A DNA stretch of 64,000 bases from positions 124,001 through 188,000 of the forward strand of contig NZ_JOTP01000003.1 of NCBI RefSeq assembly GCF_000715205.1. Direction: 5' to 3'. This DNA comes from Bacillus zhangzhouensis (GTDB lineage: Bacteria; Bacillota; Bacilli; Bacillales; Bacillaceae). Both the position numbers and the translations under genes were made by a program. Below are positions 44,349 through 54,475 of this stretch, one piece after another; the first letter of the stretch is position 1, and each line of letters starts with the position of its first letter. The notes beneath the pieces were generated by a model. The model was not told the DNA's origin, searched no databases, and saw nothing but the letters and a program-made list of their open reading frames with translations.

Positions 44349-45815
44349 TTGTTTCAAAATTGGATGAAGAAAAAAGTTGAACACACATTGGATCAACCTG
44401 AACAACATGAAACAATGATATCAGCTGAAATGCCTGATATGGACTACTACTTTATTATGGGTGATGTGCCAAAACAGGACGAGAGCTTAACGAATTCGTT
44501 AAAAGCAAGAGTAAAGCCATTGGCTGAGAAGCATAAACGTGCTACGATATTAACTTTGAATTACGATGCAAATGTGAAGGAACGGATTCACAGCATGGAG
44601 GAGACCTTTCATCCTCAAATTGACATCATGAATGTATTTGAACACTACATTCTACCGGAGAGCGGGAGTAAAAGACGCTATTCGGAGTTTATTGCAGGTG
44701 AAATATCGTATTCGATCAATGAAGCAGTCATCCCAGCAGACGAAGTGACCATTCAGGTGACCAGATATGAACTGCCCTCTTTCCCCATTTGTTATATTGA
44801 TCAATATAATGAAGAGCAGCAATTAGTGAAGAGGGAAGAATACAATTGGGATGGAGCTTTGCGCAGAGTACAAAGCTTTGTTCCTCATACAGGTGCTCTT
44901 TACTTGGAGGAATTGATCAAGGATGATGGCAGCATCTTTATGGAGATCATTTACTCTGGTGATGCAAAAAAGAATCCAGTTCGTCATATCAATTGGTATA
45001 AAAAAACAGGAATTCAAACATTTACAAAGAAAACAGATATAAAACAACAATGGCTATCCAGCGTTCAATCACAAAATGACCGTCTGAAGCTGATGATCAC
45101 AGAGGACCGGGATCAGGATCGCCACCTGTTTAAAATAGATCAACCTGAAACAACTTATTATGCTGCATTTGTGCATGATGCCCATTATGAAGAAGATCCA
45201 CATCAACACTATTCACAGTATGGAGAATTATTTAAACAAATAAGGAAACAGCAAGTGGATGCCGTCTTCTTTGGGGATACTAAGCATAAAGAAGATGTCG
45301 AGAAGATATTGGGAGAACAAGCCTATTTTTATCTTGTGCCCTCTGACGAAATGTCTGTTTGGAATAGAGCCCTTCACCATATGCTCGAAAATCGTGAGCG
45401 TAAAGATGAACTGAGAAGGGTCATGGACCGTACGAAATGGGTCCTGCGTGATCTAAGCTCTGAACATCATGTTCTTCATCTTCAGCTTGAGATGAAAGAC
45501 GAAATGAGCCGTGCGGATCATGTGCAAATAGATTTCGCAGGATATGATCGAGCCAATGGAGCTGAAATCATATCTCAAACAATCGATGAAAACCATCAAG
45601 TCAGCTTCCCAATTGGTCATTTTCAAACAAAGAAAAACATTGACCTCAACCAAACGAAATATGTTGATTTTTACATTCGCTTTAAAACAGAAGAACTTCA
45701 AGAAGTTTTGCAGCGTCTAGAGGTAGAGGGCGAGCTGCTCACCAATAAACCATCGTCGATCGATGGATGGTCGTATCAAACGAAACAAGGAAACTATTCT
45801 TGGAAAGTGAAATAA
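44349..45815 (+). CDS. TagE-like protein lacking a recognisable glycosyltransferase catalytic domain
   Basis: A 488-residue protein at the tagE position, starting with TTG eight bases after AAGGAG. Its first 350 residues follow the N-terminal pattern of TagE/GtfA-type glucosyltransferases (ATILTLNYDANVKERI, KREEYNWDGALRRVQSF, KTDIKQQWLSS, YYAAFVHDAHYE, VDAVFFGDTKHKEDV). Then the sequence changes to a probable beta-rich C-terminal segment. No GT-B donor domain with the E-x7-E motif is visible. B. subtilis TagE is about 673 residues, roughly 185 longer. It may have lost glucosyl transfer or have another role; this is inference. Confidence 0.6.
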   Translation: MFQNWMKKKVEHTLDQPEQHETMISAEMPDMDYYFIMGDVPKQDESLTNSLKARVKPLAEKHKRATILTLNYDANVKERIHSMEETFHPQIDIMNVFEHYILPESGSKRRYSEFIAGEISYSINEAVIPADEVTIQVTRYELPSFPICYIDQYNEEQQLVKREEYNWDGALRRVQSFVPHTGALYLEELIKDDGSIFMEIIYSGDAKKNPVRHINWYKKTGIQTFTKKTDIKQQWLSSVQSQNDRLKLMITEDRDQDRHLFKIDQPETTYYAAFVHDAHYEEDPHQHYSQYGELFKQIRKQQVDAVFFGDTKHKEDVEKILGEQAYFYLVPSDEMSVWNRALHHMLENRERKDELRRVMDRTKWVLRDLSSEHHVLHLQLEMKDEMSRADHVQIDFAGYDRANGAEIISQTIDENHQVSFPIGHFQTKKNIDLNQTKYVDFYIRFKTEELQEVLQRLEVEGELLTNKPSSIDGWSYQTKQGNYSWKVK

Positions 45816-45863
45816 CGATACAACACAACGGTAAGATTTCTGAACAGAGGAGATTAACGATTA

Positions 45864-48125
45864 ATGATTGAAGAGGGAATTCATAAGAAGAGTGTCGTTG
45901 AAGGGTTAAAAAATCATCATGAGAAACTAGAAATGTTCATTCGCATCGACGATGACATGCCGTTAACAGATAGAGAATTTTATTTGTTTATGAGGGAAAG
46001 GGTATCAAAACAAGAACTTTTCCTTCCGCTTGTTCATCAAGAAGAGAATCTTTTTAAATTGGTATTGAGTGAAGCATCGTTACCGCTTGCGCTAGAGCAG
46101 GGCCAGACATATAACCTGTATGTCACGGACTATCTGAGCGCAAACAAAGAAGAGGATGAAGACGAGCTTGAGGACTCAGCCTATGACTCTGATTCGGAAG
46201 AAGAGGAAGACGAAGTAAAAGAAGCGGATAATTCCGAGGTAGAAGAGAAAACGCCATACTATAAACGTCGTTTAAAAATGGAGATAGAGAAGCCAGAGCT
46301 GACTTTCTTAGAAAATAAAGACGCGATGCTATATGTCATTCCGTATCGCACAGACAAAGGGAATGCATCTTTCAAAATCAAGCGTGAGCTAAAGGTTGTG
46401 AAATTTCATCACATCGAGCTCAACAAAGAGTGTACGTTATCTTTATCTGGGTATGCAGGTGTTCTAAGTGCGGAGCATCCTTATCAGATCAAGGAAGTAA
46501 AGCTTCTGTTGAAGAAAAATGGTGAAGAACCAATTGAGCATCGCTTTCCGGTAAACACGACTCATATAAAAGATGAAGTGGCCAAGTACCGTGATGATCA
46601 TCAAGCACCACAGCTGTATGAATTTTCAGCAGAAGTTCCTTTGCAGGAATTAATTTATTCCTTAAACAAACGCTTTGTATATCGCTTCTACCTTGAATTT
46701 GTTTGTGATGTGAACGGAGTAGAGGAAATATTAACAACTGCTTCTTTAGTACTTGGAGATCGCTCAAACAAACTCAAAGGTCTTGTTCAAATTCATAAAA
46801 GAAACGATGTACCTATTCGATATGAAGTGTATCGAAAGAAAAAGAGACAAACGCTTGGTATCCGAATTAATGATTACACAATGAAAACACGTGCGAAGTA
46901 CTATGTCAAAAGCAAGTGGAAGAAATTTAAAAAGCAAATCGGCAAAATCAAAAAAGTCCGCAATCGTCTTGTGACAAGGACCTTCCAAACGACCTTTAAG
47001 CTAGCGAGTAAGCTGTCTGTTAAAAAGAAAACCGTTGTTTTTGAAAGCTTTAATGGAAAACAATTCAGCTGTAATCCGCGTGCTATTTATGAGTATATGA
47101 AAGAAAATCACCCTGAATATACGTTGATCTGGAGCGTCAAAAAAGGGCATGAACGACCGTTTAAGGAAAAGGACATCTACTATATCAATCGTCTGTCACT
47201 TAAATGGATTGTTGCGATGGCAAGAGCCGAGTATTGGGTCGTGAACAGTCGTTTGCCGCTTTGGGTCCCAAAACCAGACCATACAACATACTTGCAAACA
47301 TGGCACGGTACGCCGTTAAAACGACTGGCGATGGACATGGACGAAGTGCATATGCCTGGAACAAACACGAAGAAATACAAAAAGAATTTCACGAAAGAAG
47401 CATCGAATTGGGATTATCTCATTTCTCCTAATGCCTACTCGACTGAAATCTTCACACGTGCGTTCCAATTTGAAAAGACCATGATTGAGTCAGGATATCC
47501 GAGAAACGACTTCCTTCACAATCAAAACAATGAAGAAACGATGAGGGCACTCAAACAAAAAATGAATTTGCCGCTTGATAAAAAATTGATCTTATACGCA
47601 CCGACATGGAGAGACGATCAATTTTATAAAAAAGGGCAGTACAAATTTGATTTAGACCTTGATCTGCATGAGCTAAGAGCATCTATCGGAGACGAATATA
47701 TCATCATTCTTCGTATGCACTATTTAGTAGCTGAAAACTTTGATTTAGGGCCATATGAAGGCTTTGCCTATGACTTCTCTCATTATGAAGACATCAGAGA
47801 CCTTTATATGATTTCTGATCTGCTCATCACAGATTACTCATCCGTGTTCTTTGATTATGCAAACCTCAAACGTCCAATGCTGTTCTATGTGCCAGACATC
47901 GAAACATATCGTGATAAGCTGAGAGGCTTCTACTTCGACTTTGAACAAGAAGCACCTGGACCGCTTGTGAAAGAGACAGCAAGTGTCATTGACTGGGTAA
48001 GAGAAACAGAACAACCAACCTTTGCATTACCAGCTTCATTTGCACCGTTTTATGAAAAATTCTGCTATTTAGAGAGCGGAGAGTCATCGAAGCGAGTCGT
48101 TGAAGTAGTGTTTTCTGAAAAATAG
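45864..48125 (+). CDS. tagF: Poly(glycerol phosphate) polymerase TagF
   Basis: A 753-residue CDP-glycerol glycerophosphotransferase (B. subtilis TagF is 746) that polymerises the teichoic acid main chain. The C-terminal half holds the catalytic region: TYLQTWHGTPLKRLAMD, LILYAPTWRDDQFY, IILRMHYLVAEN and LLITDYSSVFFDYANLKRPMLFY. The N-terminal part carries an acidic insert at residues 96-128 (runs of Glu and Asp such as KEEDEDELED, SEEEEDEVKE). A basic linker (SKWKKFKKQIGKIKK) probably contacts the membrane. A terminator follows. Confidence 0.94.
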   Translation: MIEEGIHKKSVVEGLKNHHEKLEMFIRIDDDMPLTDREFYLFMRERVSKQELFLPLVHQEENLFKLVLSEASLPLALEQGQTYNLYVTDYLSANKEEDEDELEDSAYDSDSEEEEDEVKEADNSEVEEKTPYYKRRLKMEIEKPELTFLENKDAMLYVIPYRTDKGNASFKIKRELKVVKFHHIELNKECTLSLSGYAGVLSAEHPYQIKEVKLLLKKNGEEPIEHRFPVNTTHIKDEVAKYRDDHQAPQLYEFSAEVPLQELIYSLNKRFVYRFYLEFVCDVNGVEEILTTASLVLGDRSNKLKGLVQIHKRNDVPIRYEVYRKKKRQTLGIRINDYTMKTRAKYYVKSKWKKFKKQIGKIKKVRNRLVTRTFQTTFKLASKLSVKKKTVVFESFNGKQFSCNPRAIYEYMKENHPEYTLIWSVKKGHERPFKEKDIYYINRLSLKWIVAMARAEYWVVNSRLPLWVPKPDHTTYLQTWHGTPLKRLAMDMDEVHMPGTNTKKYKKNFTKEASNWDYLISPNAYSTEIFTRAFQFEKTMIESGYPRNDFLHNQNNEETMRALKQKMNLPLDKKLILYAPTWRDDQFYKKGQYKFDLDLDLHELRASIGDEYIIILRMHYLVAENFDLGPYEGFAYDFSHYEDIRDLYMISDLLITDYSSVFFDYANLKRPMLFYVPDIETYRDKLRGFYFDFEQEAPGPLVKETASVIDWVRETEQPTFALPASFAPFYEKFCYLESGESSKRVVEVVFSEK

Positions 48126-48129
48126 TAAA

Positions 48130-48169
48130 AAAAAAGTACCGTTCCTATCCTTTTGAACGGTACTTTTTT
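48130..48169 (+). terminator. Strong terminator after tagF
   Basis: A 15-base stem (48130-48144 with 48155-48169) and ten-base loop, ending in TTTTTTGGTTTTTTT. It separates tagF from the following AT-rich gene. Confidence 0.9.
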
Positions 48170-48309
48170 GGTTTTTTTATTCCATTGTACACATATTTAA
48201 AAGTAATGGTAAAAATAAAAAAACATAGAAATTTAACAATAAACATGCTAAATTTAGATAAGATTATCCGGTACTGTAAATATGCTGAAAATAATATAGA
48301 GGTGCTTCA

Positions 48310-50676
48310 ATGTACAAACTTTATCATAATTTTATAGAAATTCTCAATTTAGATGAACATAAGTTAGCATTATATATTGACAAGATAGAGAAATTATGCA
48401 CTTTTGAGTTTGAAAAGTTAAATGTAAACGAATCAAAGTGGATCTGTGAAATTAATGTAAAAGATCAAATGATTTTTGAATCCACAATAGATCATTCTAA
48501 TGAAATGATCTATCTCTATTCTAAGGATCAGAATTTATATATTGTGAAAGAAAGCTCAGACATGATTCAACCCAATCAGATACATCCTATTGAAATTAAC
48601 AATCAATTTGAAAACATCTATGTCAAACAATTAGGGATAGACCGTTACGGTTTATATCGAGGCGAAGAAGAACTGTTATTATTTTCAGGGCTGCTGAACG
48701 TAGATGAGATCAACCAGAATTATAAAATGAATTTGACCATTAATAGGACGGATAGAAGATTTGTTGACATCTCCTTTATCATATACAGTCCTTTCCACTT
48801 TGTGATTACATACGATTGTCAAAATAAAGAACTAAATGTAAGAAAAATTTTGTTTGATGTGATGCAGGAACATAAAGATATTGAAGTAACTGTGAATAAC
48901 CGTAATCAAATCAAAATTTTAAATAAGGTAACGCAGCAAAAGAAAATCGTCAATTTTAGACTTGTTCCTAGATACCAGCCACTCAAGGTTTTTGGTAAAG
49001 ATACCTTAGAGCAATTCAAAGAAGACAACATTCTTAATATTTTGGTGATTAATAAACAAAGATATTATATATATGTAAGAACAAATGGCGTTTATTTAGT
49101 GAGAGGAAATCCATATCTCGTCACAAAACATACGTCAAGATTACGCATTTTTAGTTTGTTTAATAGTTTTTATATTTATGGAAGACTGACTCATTATGCA
49201 TATAATTCAGACCAAAAATATGAATATCTTTATATTAGAAACTCTGACCACAAGCTAGCGAGATTTATGAGACCTTTTAGAAAGATTAAATTTCTGAAAC
49301 GGTATGGTTTCTTTAAAATATCGTTAAATGATCTTGATTTAGATAGCAGAATCCACAATAACTTGTTCGTAGGAAATGATAACCGAATTATCCATAGTTT
49401 AAGATTGAAAAAAAGAGATAAAAAGGTGAAAACATATATCACGAAAAAGAATAGGGACAAGCTTCAAGTGCTAAGAACAAATCTGTTTGGGAATGTGACA
49501 TCAACCATTATTCCTTATTCTCAGGAATATTCTTTATTTAGTAAAGTGAAAATAAAAGTAGCGAGTATCTTATCATCATTCTATAAAGACAAAAAGTATG
49601 GTGTGAATTTGTTTTTTGAGAAAAAGAGTGACAAAGCAGATGAATCAGCTATTAGAGTTTATGACTATATACAGGAAAATTGTCAAACGAACTCAAGAAA
49701 TTACTTTATTCTTAATAAGAAATCAAGCGCATATCCATCACTAAAAGCTAAATATGGAAAAGGAATCATTCCGAAATATAGCCTGCGACACTATTTAAGT
49801 ATCTTTAACGCCAGCTATTTTATTTCGAGTGAGTTATCTAACCATGTTCTGAATGATAGATTATACATTGATCATCTCAGAGAGAGAATCATGAGTGTCC
49901 CACTCGTATTTTTACAACATGGCATTATGTTTGCCAAACCAGTTGATAATCCAATGGCCTTTGGATTTCATAAAGACAAAAACCAATATAATATTTATAA
50001 ATCAGTCATCAGCTCTGAATTAGAGGCCGGTGAATTTTATAAAATGAACTATGACCGTGACGACTTGATTTTGACAGGTCTGGCAACCTTTGATCATGCA
50101 AAATTAGTAGACGGTGCAGACAAGATAGCCTTTATGCCAACTTACCGATATTGGGAAGAGGGGCTTATTTATACGAATAGAATTGAAGAAACATCTTACT
50201 ATAGAGTTCTGATCAAAATCATTAAATGTTTTGAAGAAGCAGGTCTTCTTGATCGTCTTTTAATTGTACCGCACAATAAATTCTCGCAGTACGTTTATCA
50301 GAATCTGCCGCAGTATAAACATATTATTTCTGATAACCCATCAGAAGCGCTAAAAGTGTCAAAAGTGTTTATCACTGATTATTCTTCTGCTATTTATGAC
50401 GCACAATATAGAGGAGCCTACCCTATTTTTTATTGGGAAGAGAAAGATTACTTAATTAGACAGTACAAGGCTATTCCTCCTGTGAACGAAGAAAATGCAC
50501 CAGGACCGATAGCATATAACACACAAGACCTCATTCGTATTGTCAAACATGCGATCGATCATCAGTATGTTGTGGAAGATGAATATAAAGAAAAGTATTT
50601 GAAGATCAATAGCTTTAACGATAATCAAAATACGAAAAGAATTACGGATTTCTTAAAAGAGCATCAAATTATCTAA
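48310..50676 (+). CDS. CDP-glycerol glycerophosphotransferase-family protein, second TagF/TarL-like
   Basis: A 788-residue protein. About the last 370 residues belong to the glycerophosphotransferase family: PLVFLQHGIMFAKP (His-Gly motif), KIAFMPTYRYWEEG, LLIVPHNKFSQYV and VFITDYSSAIYDAQYRGAYPIFY (DYSS). The first 400 residues are not recognised; they look beta-rich with many Asn, Lys and Tyr. The gene is visibly more AT-rich than tagF and is bounded by its own terminators, which suggests transfer. It may add a second polymer or modify the WTA chain. Ribitol- or glycerol-phosphate specificity cannot be read. Confidence 0.75.
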   Translation: MYKLYHNFIEILNLDEHKLALYIDKIEKLCTFEFEKLNVNESKWICEINVKDQMIFESTIDHSNEMIYLYSKDQNLYIVKESSDMIQPNQIHPIEINNQFENIYVKQLGIDRYGLYRGEEELLLFSGLLNVDEINQNYKMNLTINRTDRRFVDISFIIYSPFHFVITYDCQNKELNVRKILFDVMQEHKDIEVTVNNRNQIKILNKVTQQKKIVNFRLVPRYQPLKVFGKDTLEQFKEDNILNILVINKQRYYIYVRTNGVYLVRGNPYLVTKHTSRLRIFSLFNSFYIYGRLTHYAYNSDQKYEYLYIRNSDHKLARFMRPFRKIKFLKRYGFFKISLNDLDLDSRIHNNLFVGNDNRIIHSLRLKKRDKKVKTYITKKNRDKLQVLRTNLFGNVTSTIIPYSQEYSLFSKVKIKVASILSSFYKDKKYGVNLFFEKKSDKADESAIRVYDYIQENCQTNSRNYFILNKKSSAYPSLKAKYGKGIIPKYSLRHYLSIFNASYFISSELSNHVLNDRLYIDHLRERIMSVPLVFLQHGIMFAKPVDNPMAFGFHKDKNQYNIYKSVISSELEAGEFYKMNYDRDDLILTGLATFDHAKLVDGADKIAFMPTYRYWEEGLIYTNRIEETSYYRVLIKIIKCFEEAGLLDRLLIVPHNKFSQYVYQNLPQYKHIISDNPSEALKVSKVFITDYSSAIYDAQYRGAYPIFYWEEKDYLIRQYKAIPPVNEENAPGPIAYNTQDLIRIVKHAIDHQYVVEDEYKEKYLKINSFNDNQNTKRITDFLKEHQII

Positions 50677-50687
50677 TGTCTTAGGAC

Positions 50688-50725
50688 ACCCTGAATCTAC
50701 GATCGAAAGGATTCAGGGTTTTTTT
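50688..50725 (+). terminator. Terminator after the second glycerophosphotransferase gene
   Basis: Stem ACCCTGAATC (50688-50697) with GATTCAGGGT (50710-50719), 12-base loop, then TTTTTTT. Confidence 0.9.
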
Positions 50726-50848
50726 GTCTTCTAGTTTGAAGTACACGACTTTTGTTATAAGATGAAATGTGAATCGTTATCTGTTACAATTATGAGCGGT
50801 GCTTTTTAAAAAAGTAATCCCAAAAACTTATATCTAAGGAAGATTAGA

Positions 50849-51676
50849 ATGAACGCAATGTTGACGATATTAAAGGAGCAAGTCAGCTCATTTCCGCTGA
50901 TTATGCGACTTGCTGTTTATGAAACAAAATCAAAATATCAGATGAATTATTTAGGTGTTTTATGGCAGTTTTTAAATCCATTGATTCAAATGCTGGCTTA
51001 CTGGTTTGTTTTTGGTCTGGGCATTCGCGGGGGACAGCCAATTGTCATTGGAGGCATGGAGGTTCCATTTATCATTTGGATGCTTGCTGGATTAATACCG
51101 TGGTTTTTCATTAGTCCGACGATTCTTGATGGATCAAACAGTGTGTTTAAACGCATTAATATGGTATCGAAAATGAATTTTCCGATTAGTGCGCTGCCGT
51201 CTGTGGTGATTATGTCCAACTTGTTCAGCTACTTTGTCATGATGGGTGTCTATCTGATTGTGCTGATTTCCTATGGCATATATCCCGACGCGCATTGGCT
51301 ACAATATATATACTATCTTATTTGTATGATCGCGTTTATGTTTTCGTTTAGTTTGTTTAATTCAACGATTAGCGTACTCGTGAGAGACTATCAATTTCTT
51401 TTACAATCAGTGACACGCTTACTTTTCTTTTTGCTGCCGATTTTTTGGAATATCTCAGAAAAGCTGACTGGAGACAAAGCGTGGATTGGAGATATATTAA
51501 GACTGAATCCTCTTTTCTACATTATTGATGGTTTCAGAAATAGCTTGTTAAAGGGAGAATGGTTCTTCCATGATGTGAAATATACGCTTTATTTTTGGCT
51601 GATTACCCTTCTTCTTTTAACAGTCGGTTCATTGCTTCATATGAAATTTAGGGATAAATTTGTCGATTTTCTTTAA
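50849..51676 (+). CDS. tagG: Teichoic acid ABC exporter permease TagG
   Basis: A 275-residue ABC-2 type permease with six membrane segments, the same length as B. subtilis Tag[26 protein letters not shown] at the N-terminus is the conserved amphipathic region of O-antigen/teichoic acid exporters. With TagH it flips lipid-linked teichoic acid out of the cell. It is followed 20 bases later by tagH. Confidence 0.95.
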   Translation: MNAMLTILKEQVSSFPLIMRLAVYETKSKYQMNYLGVLWQFLNPLIQMLAYWFVFGLGIRGGQPIVIGGMEVPFIIWMLAGLIPWFFISPTILDGSNSVFKRINMVSKMNFPISALPSVVIMSNLFSYFVMMGVYLIVLISYGIYPDAHWLQYIYYLICMIAFMFSFSLFNSTISVLVRDYQFLLQSVTRLLFFLLPIFWNISEKLTGDKAWIGDILRLNPLFYIIDGFRNSLLKGEWFFHDVKYTLYFWLITLLLLTVGSLLHMKFRDKFVDFL

Positions 51677-51696
51677 TAAAGTAAGGAGATTATACG

Positions 51697-53298
51697 ATGA
51701 AACTAAAGGTTTCGTTTCGAAACGTATCCAAGCAATACGTCCTATATAAAAAACAGTCGGATAAGATCAAAGGGCTGTTTTTTCCTAATAAAAATGAAAA
51801 AGGTTTCTTTGCTGTTCGTGATGTGTCCTTTGATGTATATGAAGGGGAGACGATTGGTTTTGTAGGGATCAACGGGTCTGGAAAATCAACGATGTCAAAC
51901 CTTCTAGCGAAGATCATTCCACCGACAAGTGGTGAAATTGATATGGACGGGCAGCCTTCGTTGATTGCCATTGCGGCAGGGCTGAACAATCAGTTAAGCG
52001 GTAAAGACAACATTCGTTTAAAGTGCTTAATGATGGGGCTGACGAATAAGGAAATAGACGAGCTTTATGAAAAAATCGTAGAGTTTGCGGATATTGGCGA
52101 TTTTATCGATCAGCCTGTAAAAAGCTATTCAAGCGGAATGAAATCCCGTCTAGGCTTTGCCATTTCAGCACATATCGATCCAGATATTCTTATTATTGAT
52201 GAAGCGTTATCTGTCGGAGACCAAACGTTCTACCAAAAATGTGTGGATCGAATCACAGAGTTCAAAGAACAAGGCAAGACGATCTTTTTTGTCAGTCACT
52301 CCATTAGTCAAATCCAAAAAATCTGTGACCGGGTGGCTTGGATGCATTATGGTGAGCTTCGTATGTTTGATGATACGAAAAAGGTTGTAAAAGAGTATAA
52401 GGACTTTGTTGATTGGTTTAACAAGCTTTCCAAGAAAGAGAAGAAAGAATACCAACTGAAACACAAGGAAGGTCGAAAAGGCGTACAAAAGACAGCAAAG
52501 GTGTCTCGTTATAATGAAAACGGGAAACGACGTTCATTTTTTGGACCAGCATTTCAAGTGACCATTATAGCGGTCTTAACCATCTTGCTTGCCCTTTCTA
52601 TGTTTTCGGATCGCCCGCTTCGTACGCTAGCAACATTTGGTGCAATACCATCAGATAAGACAGAGGTGCCTCAGTCAAAGAATCCTAAGACGAAGGGTGC
52701 GCCTGATATGAAAAAGGTGGATCAACAGGCCGTTGTCACGGCAGATCCAGTGACGGTTTACAAAGATCAAGCCATGAAAAAAAAGGCGGATGTCACTTTA
52801 CCATTTGGACAAGAAGTACAGGCTGTGGCTGAAAATAAACAAACTGTTCAAATCAAAACAGCGTCAGAGACGTATTTTGTGAAACCTGATGCACTGCAAG
52901 CTGCAGATGAATTGAAGCCATTATCCATTGGACCAGGACAGTTCAATTCCTATGTATCACCTGCATCAGCAGGTTCGTATGAGTATTTACTTTCTTTCCT
53001 TGGAAAAGAAGAATCTGTGCTTCAGCAAAGAATGCAAACGCTGAGCTCGATCAAAAGTGATCAAGGCGACACCATTGAGCGATTGACCACAGAGAAAACC
53101 GATTATGTGATTCAAAATGGTCAAGCACACGCGATTGTGTTCCGCGAGATTATGCCAATTTCTCCTTCAACACTTGGGTTGACAGAACAAAATGTCTGGA
53201 TGAATGAGAAACAGACGAAATTCGCAGTGAAGGGCGAAAATAACCTGTTTGTCATTGATAATGAACAGCATACGCTGACGATTTCAGCGATCAAATAA
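51697..53298 (+). CDS. tagH: Teichoic acid ABC exporter ATPase TagH
   Basis: A 533-residue protein: ABC ATPase at residues 1-230 (Walker A GINGSGKS at 57-64, signature [12 protein letters not shown], Walker [13 protein letters not shown]), one membrane segment near residues 283-300, then an extracellular part with an SH3-like segment ([17 protein letters not shown]). This domain order is characteristic of TagH (527 aa in B. subtilis). The extracellular portion is unusual for an ABC ATPase and is thought to act at the wall side. Confidence 0.95.
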   Translation: MKLKVSFRNVSKQYVLYKKQSDKIKGLFFPNKNEKGFFAVRDVSFDVYEGETIGFVGINGSGKSTMSNLLAKIIPPTSGEIDMDGQPSLIAIAAGLNNQLSGKDNIRLKCLMMGLTNKEIDELYEKIVEFADIGDFIDQPVKSYSSGMKSRLGFAISAHIDPDILIIDEALSVGDQTFYQKCVDRITEFKEQGKTIFFVSHSISQIQKICDRVAWMHYGELRMFDDTKKVVKEYKDFVDWFNKLSKKEKKEYQLKHKEGRKGVQKTAKVSRYNENGKRRSFFGPAFQVTIIAVLTILLALSMFSDRPLRTLATFGAIPSDKTEVPQSKNPKTKGAPDMKKVDQQAVVTADPVTVYKDQAMKKKADVTLPFGQEVQAVAENKQTVQIKTASETYFVKPDALQAADELKPLSIGPGQFNSYVSPASAGSYEYLLSFLGKEESVLQQRMQTLSSIKSDQGDTIERLTTEKTDYVIQNGQAHAIVFREIMPISPSTLGLTEQNVWMNEKQTKFAVKGENNLFVIDNEQHTLTISAIK

Positions 53299-53328
53299 AA
53301 AGCTGCCGATGCCGGCAGCTTTTTTTAA
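53297..53328. terminator. Bidirectional terminator between tagH and gtaB
   Basis: Stem AAGCTGCCG with CGGCAGCTT and a four-base loop, flanked by A and T runs. It serves the convergent ends of tagH and gtaB. Confidence 0.9.
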
Positions 53329-54206
53329 TTGGCTTCTTCTTTTTCAAGAAGCTGTTTCATAAATGGAATGAGTTTCTTTTTCAGATCTTCATCCTGAAGG
53401 GCAAACTCAAGAGTCGTTTCAATGAAACCTTGCTTCTCTCCGACATCATATCGTTTTCCTTCAAAATCATAGGCAAATACACGCTGGATGTCATTGAGCT
53501 TTTGGATGGCATCTGTCAGTTGAATTTCTCCGCCTGCACCAATTTCTTGTTGATCGAGGTACATAAAGATCTCTGGCGTGAATATGTAGCGGCCTAAGAT
53601 GGCTAAATTCGATGGAGCTGTTCCTTGCGGCGGCTTTTCAACGAAGTTCTTCACCTGATAGCGACGTCCTTCTTGTGTAAGAGGATCAATGATCCCGTAG
53701 CGATGCGTATCGCTGTCTGCTACCTGCTGAACGCCGATCACAGATGAAAGGGTTTTTTCATATTCATCCATCAGCTGGCGAAGCCCAGGTGTTTCGGCTT
53801 GAACAATGTCATCACCTAGTAAAACAGCAAAAGGTTCATCACCGATGAAGTTACGTGCGCACCAAACGGCGTGTCCAAGTCCCTTCGGTTCCTTTTGACG
53901 TATGTAATGAATGTCAGCAATATTAGAGGACTTTCTCACCTTTTCTAAAAGCTCGCTCTTCCCTTTTTCCTCAAGGTTCCGCTCAAGCTCTGGTGCAAAA
54001 TCGAAATGGTCCTCAATGGCTCTTTTTCCTTTTCCAGTGACGATAATAATGTCTTCAATTCCTGATTCAACAGCTTCTTCAATAATATATTGAATGGTTG
54101 GTTTATCAACGATTGGTAGCATTTCTTTAGGCATGGCCTTTGTGGCAGGGAGGAAACGTGTCCCGAGACCTGCAGCTGGTATAATGGCTTTACGTACTTT
54201 TTTCAA
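53325..54206 (-). CDS. gtaB: UTP-glucose-1-phosphate uridylyltransferase
   Basis: A 293-residue enzyme making UDP-glucose for teichoic acid glucosylation and lipoteichoic acid anchors. The start [19 protein letters not shown] includes the nucleotide-binding loop; [30 protein letters not shown] and VKNFVEKPP follow. The chosen start is TTG at 54206, nine bases after AAGGTG and matching the conserved protein start; a longer frame to 54248 lacks support. Confidence 0.94.
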   Translation of the reverse strand: MKKVRKAIIPAAGLGTRFLPATKAMPKEMLPIVDKPTIQYIIEEAVESGIEDIIIVTGKGKRAIEDHFDFAPELERNLEEKGKSELLEKVRKSSNIADIHYIRQKEPKGLGHAVWCARNFIGDEPFAVLLGDDIVQAETPGLRQLMDEYEKTLSSVIGVQQVADSDTHRYGIIDPLTQEGRRYQVKNFVEKPPQGTAPSNLAILGRYIFTPEIFMYLDQQEIGAGGEIQLTDAIQKLNDIQRVFAYDFEGKRYDVGEKQGFIETTLEFALQDEDLKKKLIPFMKQLLEKEEAN

Positions 54207-54475
54207 TGAACTTTGCACCTTCCTTACATAGATAACCGATTTAATCATTCAATGTGTGTTCTTGGTCGTCTTATTAAAGTGTAACTTACAAATCATAGGA
54301 AAGACAAATGATTTCACTAAAATGAACTTTAGTAATTCATATTTTATATGTTAAATGTAAAGGAAAAAGAAATATAACGTTAATTCAATGTTAAATTTCT
54401 TTTTTTATATCATTAAATTTATCCTCCAAATTGTGTATAATTGAAAGTACTATACTAGGAAAGAGGCATAAACAA

